Origin: Bdellovibrio bacteriovorus W
GTDB taxonomy: Bacteria > Bdellovibrionota > Bdellovibrionia > Bdellovibrionales > Bdellovibrionaceae
Reading direction: 5' to 3'
Length of the DNA stretch: 64,000 nt
Assembly (NCBI GenBank): GCA_000525675.1
Contig: CP002190.1
Coordinates: forward strand, 434,001 to 498,000
The notes beneath the pieces were generated by a model that was not told the DNA's origin, made no database searches, and worked only from the letters and a program-made list of their open reading frames with translations. Positions 26,838-34,687 of the stretch are shown piece by piece (position 1 is the first letter of the stretch; each line of letters starts with the position of its first letter). The translations under genes were made by a program, and so were the position numbers.

Positions 26838-26927
26838 CTAAGGTGGGCCGGTACCCCAGTGGAGAGTCAATTCACGGAGCTCTCGTCTCCAAATGCATTC
26901 TAGACGTACTTTTTTAAAATTCGCCAT
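26838..26927 (-). CDS. possible 29-residue basic small protein
   Basis: In the 340-bp gap a short ORF (MANFKKVRLECIWRRELREL...) has AAAGGAG at good spacing before its ATG and ends upstream of a terminator that also works on this strand. It is basic (many K/R) with Trp and Cys. Sequence alone cannot prove translation. The rest of the gap holds no other feature. Confidence 0.35.
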   Translation of the reverse strand: MANFKKVRLECIWRRELRELTLHWGTGPP

Positions 26928-27080
26928 CTAGGCTCCTTTCATCAACATGCTTAATTCATTTATCGGCTGGACTTAGGAATAGTTGAGGACAAAATTTCAA
27001 ATTATTAAAAAAATAGAAGAACGTTTCAGGGCGCGACAAAAACTGTTTCAAAACAAAATAGAATCTCTCCCAGTGGCTGA

Positions 27081-28952
27081 TTATTGAGGAGGGAAATCAG
27101 GTTTTGGTAGGGTCCATGCAAGGGCATCTTCGTCGAAAAATTTCGATGAGTAGAGATTCGTAAGATCCCAAGAACTTAAATTTTGATCGAAAGAGTAAGC
27201 CGAATGAAACATGTAATCCATACTTTGAACATTTCTTGTCATCCACTTTTCAAGAGGTTGATTGAAAGTCAGTGCATTGAAAAACATAAACTTCATCTCT
27301 TCGACATTGGATGTGTTCCAGTTATTAAGTGGCTGATTAAAAGAATAGGAGAGGAAGAACATGGATTGCATGTTTTTTACACTGGCTGTGTTCCAACCTG
27401 CAAGCGGCTGGTTGAAAGAGACGGCTTGGTAAAACATTGCACTCATATCGCTAACGTTTGCGACATTCCAATTTTCAAGGGGTTGATTGAAAGATGTGGC
27501 TGTGTCGAACATTGAAGACATGAATCGAACCTGAGAAGTATCCCAGTTGCTCAGCGGCTGGTTAAACGCATAGGCTTGTCGAAACATATCTCTCATGTTT
27601 TTTATATTGGAAGTATCCCAGTGACCTATAGGCGCATTAAATATGTGGGCGTTATTAAACATTCCCTCTAAGCTATCGACGTGACTCAAGTTGGGAGCAT
27701 CTAGGGCAGACATCTGTAAGTTTTCACAACCAGAAAACATGTGATCGACGGAGGCCCATTGGTTGGAACCCCAGTTTATGATATCTACAATTTTTAACTT
27801 ATGTGCAGAGCTACCGAAATCTAAGATCGGGAAAGAGCCTTGCAGGGTTATTAGGTATTTTCCTGGTTGGGTGTATAAGTGAGTTTTACTTGATGAGTTC
27901 CAAGCAGAGACTGTTTGAGGCGGACTGCCATCCCCCCAAATCACTTTAAAACTATAAGGAGTGCCTGATTTTAAAGGTAAAGTGATTGAAGTGTTCGGGG
28001 CATCAATTTGCCAAAATGAGACAAAAGCATCAGTAGGGTAACTGATTAAAGCGGGCCCATTCGGTACATCAGGCGATGTTGAGAGCCCTACAGGACGAGG
28101 CTTTCTCCAGACACTTGCCCCCTCATCAAAGTCATCGGCAAATTCCAGAGAACTCAGATCCCAGGAACTCAAATCTTGGTCGAACGCAAAGGCCGCCATG
28201 AACATACGTTCCATGTCATTCACGTTTGAAGTATTCCACTCTTTAAGGGGCTGATTGAATTTAAAGGTTGCGAGGAACATGTTGCCCATGTCTGTGACGT
28301 TTGCAGTATCCCAGTGACCAATAGGACTATTAAAAAGGGAAGCCATCGCAAACATAGAGTTTAAACTTTGAACGTTGCTCAAGTCAGGTTTGTCTTTTGC
28401 GGATATCTTTAGATAAACACAACCTTCGAACATAGATTCCATAGAGGACCACTCATTAGTGCCCCATTGTTTCACGTCTAAAATTTTTAAACGATCACCG
28501 GAGTTCTCGAAGGCCAATCTCGGAAAGCTTCCTAGAAGTTTGATCTCATAAATTCCTGGGTGGGTATAAGTGTGAGTTTTCTCCGGTGCTAAGGCAGATT
28601 TGATTTCATCTTTTTTTCCATCCCCCCAATCGACAATAAAGTCGTATTGTTCACCGAGGATGAGAGGGAGTGTGATTTGGCTATCGCCAGAAGAGTTTGG
28701 AGAAAGCTTCTGCGTATTGAAAGTAGCGATAAAAAGATTTGGGTCTTCACCTCTTTGCTCCAAGACTCTTGAAAGATGACTTAGATCCAAGTTTAAGGAG
28801 CAACCCGTGAGTGTGAATAGAAATAGAAAAAAAGACAACATCATGGACAGAGAATGAAATATAGAAAATCTCTGATGCTTCGTTTGTATGAGCAAGGTAT
28901 TGCTAACGCTATTAAGGCTGAAAGGGGTATTGAAATTTTGAAGTCGTTTCAC
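27081..28952 (-). CDS. BspA-like (DUF285) repeat lipoprotein with two PKD-like domains
   Basis: A surface lipoprotein of about 623 residues. The lipobox is LTG-C. Two modules follow, each a PKD-like beta domain (DWGDGKKDEI and IWGDGSPPQT, each with a THTYTHPGIYEI-type strand) and a run of 24-26-residue BspA-like repeats with the FNQPLxxWNTSNVxxMxxMF pattern; module 1 has about four and module 2 about seven. Such repeats bind host proteins in Listeria, Treponema and Mycoplasma. GTG 28952 has GGAGG, but the long N-terminus before the hydrophobic stretch is odd; a TTG nearer may be real. Confidence 0.8.
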   Translation of the reverse strand: MKRLQNFNTPFSLNSVSNTLLIQTKHQRFSIFHSLSMMLSFFLFLFTLTGCSLNLDLSHLSRVLEQRGEDPNLFIATFNTQKLSPNSSGDSQITLPLILGEQYDFIVDWGDGKKDEIKSALAPEKTHTYTHPGIYEIKLLGSFPRLAFENSGDRLKILDVKQWGTNEWSSMESMFEGCVYLKISAKDKPDLSNVQSLNSMFAMASLFNSPIGHWDTANVTDMGNMFLATFKFNQPLKEWNTSNVNDMERMFMAAFAFDQDLSSWDLSSLEFADDFDEGASVWRKPRPVGLSTSPDVPNGPALISYPTDAFVSFWQIDAPNTSITLPLKSGTPYSFKVIWGDGSPPQTVSAWNSSSKTHLYTQPGKYLITLQGSFPILDFGSSAHKLKIVDIINWGSNQWASVDHMFSGCENLQMSALDAPNLSHVDSLEGMFNNAHIFNAPIGHWDTSNIKNMRDMFRQAYAFNQPLSNWDTSQVRFMSSMFDTATSFNQPLENWNVANVSDMSAMFYQAVSFNQPLAGWNTASVKNMQSMFFLSYSFNQPLNNWNTSNVEEMKFMFFNALTFNQPLEKWMTRNVQSMDYMFHSAYSFDQNLSSWDLTNLYSSKFFDEDALAWTLPKPDFPPQ

Positions 28953-29207
28953 ACTACCTCCAATACGTTCATACACGTTCTACATCGGTCACTGTTTACA
29001 ATAAGTTAAGAAATTCTCGAAAATGAGAGATAAAAATTCGCTATTAGAGCATAAATATTCGGATTCAAAGTGAGCACGTCACAAGCAGAGACTTTGTGAT
29101 GACCTTAAGTTCGCCTACAGGCCGGCGCAGCTTTTGAGCGCGGCAAAGACTCAAAAAGAGAAACTCAAAAAACCAGAGGCGGGCCTGGTGTGGAGGCAAT
29201 GATTAAA

Positions 29208-29783
29208 TCATCGGGATAATCGAGTTAATAGATTCTCGGTGATTAAATATGAAAGTCCCCAGAGTGGAATTTTAAAACCTAAATCGATTGCTGGATAGTC
29301 GTTGAAAACAGCTTTTCGTGCGGGGTCGAGAAGATCTGTAAGAGGAATCCAGCGAAAGTCTGCGACTTCGGTTTCGTCCAATAGCAAATTGACGTGATCG
29401 ACTTTAAGAAAGACGTGGGCGCGAATATAGAAATCTAAAAGATGGCCTGACTTTCTTCCTTGAATATCATCAAGCCTTGCCAGTTCCTCACTATGGAATA
29501 ATTCGATACCCGTTTCTTCAAGAGTTTCGCGAATAGCAGCATCTAAATTGGTCGTATCAGTGGCTTCGCGAACTCCTCCGGGGAATGCAACATGCCCTGA
29601 CCAAGGATCATAGGGGTTCTCTGCTCTTTGGATGTAGCCAAGCTCAAGTTCTTCGGAATTTTTTTGAGGGCGTAAGATCAAGGCAACGCTCGCGCTTCTT
29701 TGGATATCTACTGATAGATCCAAAGAAGTCTGGTGGTTTAGTCTGTTTGTCAGATACGAGCGTAGGTCTGTCATTAAAGTCAT
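29208..29783 (-). CDS. Nudix hydrolase, CoA-pyrophosphatase-like
   Basis: A 191-residue protein with the Nudix box GGVREATDTTNLDAAIRETLEETGI (Gx5Ex7REUxEExGU, with one extra residue in the spacer), and an upstream block (NPYDPWSGHVAFPGG) typical of the NudL/CoAse subfamily that hydrolyses CoA or other nucleoside diphosphate derivatives. Substrate not fixed. Starts at 29783 and 29774 are both possible. Confidence 0.82.
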   Translation of the reverse strand: MTLMTDLRSYLTNRLNHQTSLDLSVDIQRSASVALILRPQKNSEELELGYIQRAENPYDPWSGHVAFPGGVREATDTTNLDAAIRETLEETGIELFHSEELARLDDIQGRKSGHLLDFYIRAHVFLKVDHVNLLLDETEVADFRWIPLTDLLDPARKAVFNDYPAIDLGFKIPLWGLSYLITENLLTRLSR

Positions 29784-29832
29784 TTTATCATAACCAAATA
29801 AAAGGACACTTTATATTTACGGATGAATGCGC

Positions 29833-31029
29833 TTACGTTTTTACTCGAGTCATGATGATAAATCCTAAGAAGCAAACGGCAGCTGCAAAATAATAGGGAG
29901 CCCCTGGCATAGAGATCGCGGAGGCGTCACTCGAAAAATATGCGAAGAGCTTGGTGGTGATCAGCGGATTGGCAATGGCAGATAGGGACGCCAGGCTGAC
30001 TAAGCTGCCTTGCAGCTCCCCTTGCTGTTCGGGAGGTGTTTTGTTCGTAATCACAGATTGAAGGGCAGGCCCTTCAACCCAAAATATCGCTGTTAGGACA
30101 ATCAAAGCATAGAACATCCAACCCTGAGAAGCTGCACCAAATAACATAAAACAAACTCCGTATCCGAGGCTGGCATAAAAGACAGTTTTAATTTCTCCCA
30201 GCCAATCAACCACATACTTTGTCAGCACGCCTTGCGAAATGGCAGACAGAATTCCAACTAATGCTAAAGAGTAGCCGACCTCAGCGGTACTCCAACCGAA
30301 GCGTTTTTCTGTATAAAGCACCCAAATAGATCCGTGAGTTTGGCCTGCCATTTGGAAACAAAAATAAACCAGTAGGAGTGCGACCAATCCCTCAATGCGA
30401 AATACTTTTTGCAATGAATGAAGTGGATTGAGTTGTTTGAGTTCCACAGGGCGACGGCGCTCTTTGGGGTGAGACTCTGGAAGTATGAACAACCCAAATA
30501 GGAAATTAAGAAGATTTAAAACTGCGGCAAATAGAAAAGGATAGTGAGTATCATAGTGACCAAGGATTCCTCCGAGGGCGGGGCCTATGATAAATCCTAA
30601 GCCAAATGCAGCGCCAACCAAACCAAAGTTCTTGGAGCGATTCGAATCATCACTGACGTCGGCAATATAGGCCATGGCGACGGTAATGTTAGCTCCTGTT
30701 AATCCAGCAATAACTCTTCCAATAAATAATATTGTTAAGGATGGAGCATAGGCCATAAGAACGTAATCGGCGGCAGCGACAATCAACGAGACGAGAAGAA
30801 CAGGTCTCCTGCCAAAGCGATCTGATAAAGAGCCAATAATTGGGGAGGCCGCAAACTGCATGAGCGCATAAATGGAAATGAAATAACCGAAGAGCGTAGA
30901 GATCTGAACTTCGTCTTCAGTAAATCTGCGCATAATGTCTGGCAGGGACGGCATGACAAGCCCAAGGCCGATCATATCTAAGGTGACCGTAATAAGAATA
31001 AAGAACATGGCCGCTTTACGAGTTTTCAT
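29833..31029 (-). CDS. MFS drug/metabolite efflux transporter, TetA-like
   Basis: About 398 residues with twelve predicted helices. MFFILITVTLDMIGLGLVMPSLPDI is the TetA/DHA1 first helix with the D-x-x-G-x-G motif, and GSLSDRFGRRPVLLVSL is the MFS motif A. Starts further upstream (31065 and 31125) exist; 31029 (MKTRKAAMFF) best fits the family's N-terminus. Substrate unknown: tetracycline or bicyclomycin families share this sequence. Confidence 0.8.
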   Translation of the reverse strand: MKTRKAAMFFILITVTLDMIGLGLVMPSLPDIMRRFTEDEVQISTLFGYFISIYALMQFAASPIIGSLSDRFGRRPVLLVSLIVAAADYVLMAYAPSLTILFIGRVIAGLTGANITVAMAYIADVSDDSNRSKNFGLVGAAFGLGFIIGPALGGILGHYDTHYPFLFAAVLNLLNFLFGLFILPESHPKERRRPVELKQLNPLHSLQKVFRIEGLVALLLVYFCFQMAGQTHGSIWVLYTEKRFGWSTAEVGYSLALVGILSAISQGVLTKYVVDWLGEIKTVFYASLGYGVCFMLFGAASQGWMFYALIVLTAIFWVEGPALQSVITNKTPPEQQGELQGSLVSLASLSAIANPLITTKLFAYFSSDASAISMPGAPYYFAAAVCFLGFIIMTRVKT

Positions 31030-31137
31030 CCGAGGCAAGATATTCGCACTGTGATTGGATGTCATGAAAAGATTTAAAAAAGTTTTAACCGCTACAGCTT
31101 TGACCTTCGTCTTATATAGTAACAAAGGAGGGCAAGG

Positions 31138-31377
31138 ATGCGCTTCTTCATAGTGGCGATTTGCTTAATAGGATCACAGGCCATGGGGGCCGTGGAGGGA
31201 TTTAACGAAATGATTGCTGAATCAAATATTCAGCAAAAACGGATGCGAAGAAAACTTCTTCAATCAATTCAAGGGACGCAGCCAGCGATTATGTTTGCTA
31301 ATAAGGTAGAAAAAATCGAGGCAAGCGAAGGGAAAAAGGAATTTCCAGTCGTTTTAGTCCAAAATCAAGGGAGGTAG
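31138..31377 (+). CDS. small exported protein
   Basis: A 79-residue protein with strong AAAGGAGGG spacing before the ATG and a signal peptide (MRFFIVAICLIGSQAMGA). The mature part is charged and helical, ending in LVQNQGR. It is divergent from the MFS gene (promoter region shared). No family recognised. Confidence 0.65.
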   Translation: MRFFIVAICLIGSQAMGAVEGFNEMIAESNIQQKRMRRKLLQSIQGTQPAIMFANKVEKIEASEGKKEFPVVLVQNQGR

Positions 31378-31412
31378 GAAGCTTGTTAGGAATAAACTTA
31401 AAACCAATATAT

Positions 31413-31478
31413 TGCATTTAACCCGAACTTTAGGAGATTTGAGATGTTAAATCCCAGAAAAGTTCGGGTTCTAATGCA
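31413..31478 (+). promoter_or_regulatory. long RNA hairpin in the leader of the Met/Cys enzyme gene
   Basis: TGCATT-TA-ACCCGAACTTT (31413-31431) pairs almost completely with AAAGTTCGGGT-TCT-AATGCA (31459-31478); inside, GGAGATTT (31433-31440) pairs with AAATCCC (31449-31455) with one bulge. The structure ends 66 bp before the start codon. There is no immediate T-run. It does not show SAM-I riboswitch cores. An attenuator, a new riboswitch or a small-RNA site are the options. Confidence 0.5.
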
Positions 31479-31544
31479 TTGAACCTATTAATTCCTTTTG
31501 TTTCTTAATATCTTTGTGCTTCGTTGTTCATACGAAGGAAAAAC

Positions 31545-32885
31545 ATGAAAAAGAACACAAAGAGCACAAAAAAAACCAGCGTGAAAACCAAATCGAATGG
31601 TTCAGCAAAATCTCCTGTTAAAAAGTCAGCGACCATGTCGAAAAGAACTCAAGCCATTCACGGAGAGTTTCAATCTGGATCATGGGAGTTTTCCCACCAC
31701 TTAATTCCGCCAATGACATCTTCAACAACGTTTCGTCTTGAATCTCTAGACAGAGGCGCACAGGGCTTTAGCACCTTTGGTGAAACTAAAGAGTCTCAGC
31801 CAATTTGGATCTATGACCGCCTTGAGGAGCCGACAACAAATATGTTGGAGTCTCAACTAGCGCAAATGGAGAAAGGCGAATGTGCTGTTGCCTTTGGAAG
31901 CGGTATGGGAGCAATATCGGCGACCTTGATGTCTTTGCTAGGCAGTGGAACTAAAGTTGTCGCACATAAGACTCTTTATGGTTGTACGTATAGTTTGATT
32001 ACAACTTGGCTTCCTAAATTTGGAATTAAAAACAGCCTTATTGATGTGAATGACTTTAAAACTTTGAAGGTAGAACTTAAAGACCCTACAACAAGAGTCG
32101 TTTACTTTGAAACAGTATCCAATCCAATTTTAGAAGTCGCCGACCTTGAGGGGATTGTTAAGCTTGTTAAAGAAGCTAATAAGACTCGTTCGAACGAAGA
32201 AAAAGTTTACGTCGTTGTCGATAATACTTTTGCAACCCCGTGGGCACTTCGTCCTTTAGAGTGGGGTATTGACTTTGTTATACAAAGTTTAACAAAAAAT
32301 ATCTCTGGTTTTGGAACTGAGATGGGTGGAGCTGTGATTGCTCCTAAGAAATTTGAAAGCCTTTTGCGGGTTGCTCGTAAAGACTTCGGTGCTATTATTC
32401 ACCCATACTCTGCATGGCATATTTTAGTTTATGGGATCTCAACGCAAGCTCTGCGCTTTGAACAGCAGCAATCTACGGCATGGGCTGTAGCAAAGTATCT
32501 AGAAAAGCATCCAAAGGTAGAAAGTGTTTCTTACCCAGGATTAAAATCTCATCCGCAAGCACGTTTGGCAAAAAAATATTTGAAATCACCGGAAGGTAAG
32601 TTTGCACCAGGAACTATGATTTCATTTGTTCTTAAAGGGAACATGAATAAATGCCAAAAGTTTGTAGACGATATTGCTGCAAATTCTTATTCCATCACTT
32701 TAGCGGTGAGTTTGGGCTTAACAAAGACATTGATCGAAGTTCCGGGATATATGACTCATTCTGCGATTCCGAACGAAAAACGCAAAGAGAGTAACATTGA
32801 TCCACGTGCGATTCGTTTAAGTTTAGGACTGGAAAGCGAAAAAGATATTATTGCTGATATCGAAGCGGCACTTCGCAGAGTATAA
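31545..32885 (+). CDS. trans-sulfuration PLP enzyme (methionine gamma-lyase/cystathionine family)
   Basis: About 446 residues; ATG at 31545 follows AAGGA, whereas the TTG at 31524 does not. After about 40 Lys/Ser-rich residues the fold-type I enzyme begins: FGSGMGAISATL (phosphate-binding), DNTFATPWALRPLEWG (Asp to PLP nitrogen), SLTKNISGFGTEMGG (Schiff-base Lys). Members split cystathionine, O-acetylhomoserine or methionine; the exact reaction is unassigned. The Lys-rich tail is unusual for the family. A regulatory hairpin lies in its leader. Confidence 0.85.
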   Translation: MKKNTKSTKKTSVKTKSNGSAKSPVKKSATMSKRTQAIHGEFQSGSWEFSHHLIPPMTSSTTFRLESLDRGAQGFSTFGETKESQPIWIYDRLEEPTTNMLESQLAQMEKGECAVAFGSGMGAISATLMSLLGSGTKVVAHKTLYGCTYSLITTWLPKFGIKNSLIDVNDFKTLKVELKDPTTRVVYFETVSNPILEVADLEGIVKLVKEANKTRSNEEKVYVVVDNTFATPWALRPLEWGIDFVIQSLTKNISGFGTEMGGAVIAPKKFESLLRVARKDFGAIIHPYSAWHILVYGISTQALRFEQQQSTAWAVAKYLEKHPKVESVSYPGLKSHPQARLAKKYLKSPEGKFAPGTMISFVLKGNMNKCQKFVDDIAANSYSITLAVSLGLTKTLIEVPGYMTHSAIPNEKRKESNIDPRAIRLSLGLESEKDIIADIEAALRRV

Positions 32886-32894
32886 TCACTACTT

Positions 32895-33810
32895 ATGAAG
32901 AATGCTTTCCATCAGCTTATCGAAGAAACGTCTCAGATTGTTCTAGATAAAGAATCTGAGATTCGCCTTGCAGTGACTTGTCTGCTTGCAGGGGGACACT
33001 TGCTCATCGAAGATCTGCCTGGGGTAGGCAAGACCACCCTAGTGCATGTTTTAGGAAAGCTGACGGGACTGTCGACAAAAAGAATTCAATTTACGATTGA
33101 TCTGATGCCTGCTGATGTATTAGGTGGGCAAGTTTTCAATACTCAAGAGCAAAAGTTTTTCTTTCATAAGGGTCCGTTATTTTCTCAGCTAGTAATGGCG
33201 GATGAACTCAATCGCGCAAGCCCTCGTACGCAAAGTGCTTTACTTCAAGCTATGGAAGAGGGCGAAGTATCTATCGACGGTGAAACTTGGTCATTGCCTG
33301 AACCTTTCTATGTGATTGCAACGCAAAATCCTCATCAACAAACTGGCACTTTCGCTTTGCCTGAAAGTCAGCTTGATCGCTTCTTAATGAGCCTCGAATT
33401 GCAATACGCTTCAAAAGAAACAGAAGTACGCCTGTTTCAAGGTTTAGATCCTCGGGAAAAAAATTAAAGAATTGAAGTCTCTTTTTAAAGAGGACGAAAT
33501 TCTAAAAGCCCTTCAGATTGTGCAAAACGTAAAAGTGTCTAAGGCTGTGGCTGATTATGTGGGTAACTTGCTAGAGAGATCGCGCGAGTCTGATTTTCAG
33601 GGCCAAGTTTTATCGACACGCGCGGGACTAGCACTCATTAAAGCTGCCAAGGCATGGGCATTTCTAGAGGGGCGTGATTATCTTCGACCAGAGGATGTGC
33701 AGTCGGTTTTAATCGCAGTTCTCGGGCATCGATTAGGAGGAAACCATGGCATCAAAAAAGGCCGCGAGTGGGCCCTGGTTTTACAACAGAGCACTCGGGT
33801 TCCTGCTTAA
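32895..33810 (+). pseudogene. MoxR-family AAA+ ATPase split by a +1 frameshift
   Basis: The first ORF (32895-33467) has Walker A (EDLPGVGKTTL), Walker B (VMADELNRA), sensor ATQNP and ends at ...FQGLDPREKN-stop. The second frame continues from the A7 run with IKELKSLFKEDEILKAL and the C-terminal helical bundle (LSTRAGLALIKAAKAWAF) to 33810. Deleting one A at 33457-33463 joins the two exactly in family register. MoxR ATPases are chaperones for neighbouring DUF58 and transglutaminase proteins. This may be a real inactivation, an assembly error, or slippage on the A run. Confidence 0.8.
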
Positions 33811-34687
33811 TCAGAGTCGAACCTATATCCTACCGACAGCTTTTGGTTGGTCCTTTGCCGCTGTTGTTTTAGTTCTATTTGTGATGGCCATCGGGTTTGC
33901 CAATAACCTTATTTATCTTTTAACGTTCTTATTAGTTTCAATCTCCATCACTGCAATGGTTTTAGCGAATCAAAATATTGCCCAATTAAGAATTGCCAAA
34001 GTTCGATTCCCAGAAAGCTTTGCTGAAGAACCATCTGACATTCAAGTGATCTTAGAGTCTCAGAATCCCGCAAGGCCCCTTTGGGAGCTTGAGTTTCGTG
34101 TGAATGGTAAAGATATTCCTATCGAGAAGAAGGCCTTGGTCAATGGTTCCTTAGAAGTTTTGCTGTCTTGGATTCCTCAACAAAGAGGCTGGCAAAAAAT
34201 TCCAAAGATCTCTGTTAAGAGTCGTTATCCGTTTGGACTTTTTAGGGCATGGCAACGGTATCGTGCCCAAGAAGAAACACTTGTCTTTGCTGCACGGAAG
34301 GGATCTGCTAACTGGCCATTGGGGAATAGCGGAGAATCCGACCCATCCAGTGTTGGGGTGTTTAAAGAGCATCGCGAATATCAGTCTTCGGATTCCTGGC
34401 GACGTATTGATTGGAAAGTAAGTGCCCGGCGCCATGAGGTTTTTATAAAAACCTACGAGGAAGATGAAGATCGTATTTTGAACTTCCAATGGACGCAAAC
34501 CCGAGGTTTACAAGGGACAGAAGAAAGAATTTCTCAACTCGCTCTATGGATCGACTTGGCCTATCGGCGCGAGATTCAATATTCGTTATTCGTGGGTGTG
34601 CACAAGATTCCCGTAGGATCTGGTCGAGAGCATTACTTGAAATGTCAGACACTGCTGGCGACGATTGAAGAAAGCGATTTGCAATGA
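33746..34687 (+). CDS. DUF58 membrane protein (MoxR partner)
   Basis: A 313-residue protein with two closely spaced membrane helices (about 35-80) and the DUF58 domain, including HREYQSSDSWRRIDWKVSARR, the family's R-x-Y-x-x-x-D-x-x-x-R-x-I-D-W-x-x-S-A-R block. TAGGAGG lies before the ATG. It overlaps the 3' end of moxR by 65 bp. DUF58 is a MoxR substrate/partner in aerotolerance and envelope complexes; the vWA domain typical of some homologues is absent here. Confidence 0.85.
   Translation: MASKKAASGPWFYNRALGFLLNQSRTYILPTAFGWSFAAVVLVLFVMAIGFANNLIYLLTFLLVSISITAMVLANQNIAQLRIAKVRFPESFAEEPSDIQVILESQNPARPLWELEFRVNGKDIPIEKKALVNGSLEVLLSWIPQQRGWQKIPKISVKSRYPFGLFRAWQRYRAQEETLVFAARKGSANWPLGNSGESDPSSVGVFKEHREYQSSDSWRRIDWKVSARRHEVFIKTYEEDEDRILNFQWTQTRGLQGTEERISQLALWIDLAYRREIQYSLFVGVHKIPVGSGREHYLKCQTLLATIEESDLQ

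Noticed and set aside
27183-27515. 110-codon plus-strand ORF
   Set aside because: It is the antisense of the BspA-like repeat region, whose regular composition opens a frame on the other strand; no ribosome site.
31401-31500. SAM riboswitch before the trans-sulfuration gene
   Set aside because: No SAM-I core motif was found; the hairpin is kept as an unclassified leader element.
33450-33470. Programmed -1 frameshift in moxR
   Set aside because: The required shift is +1 (or loss of one A); a -1 shift on the A7 run would not join the two halves.
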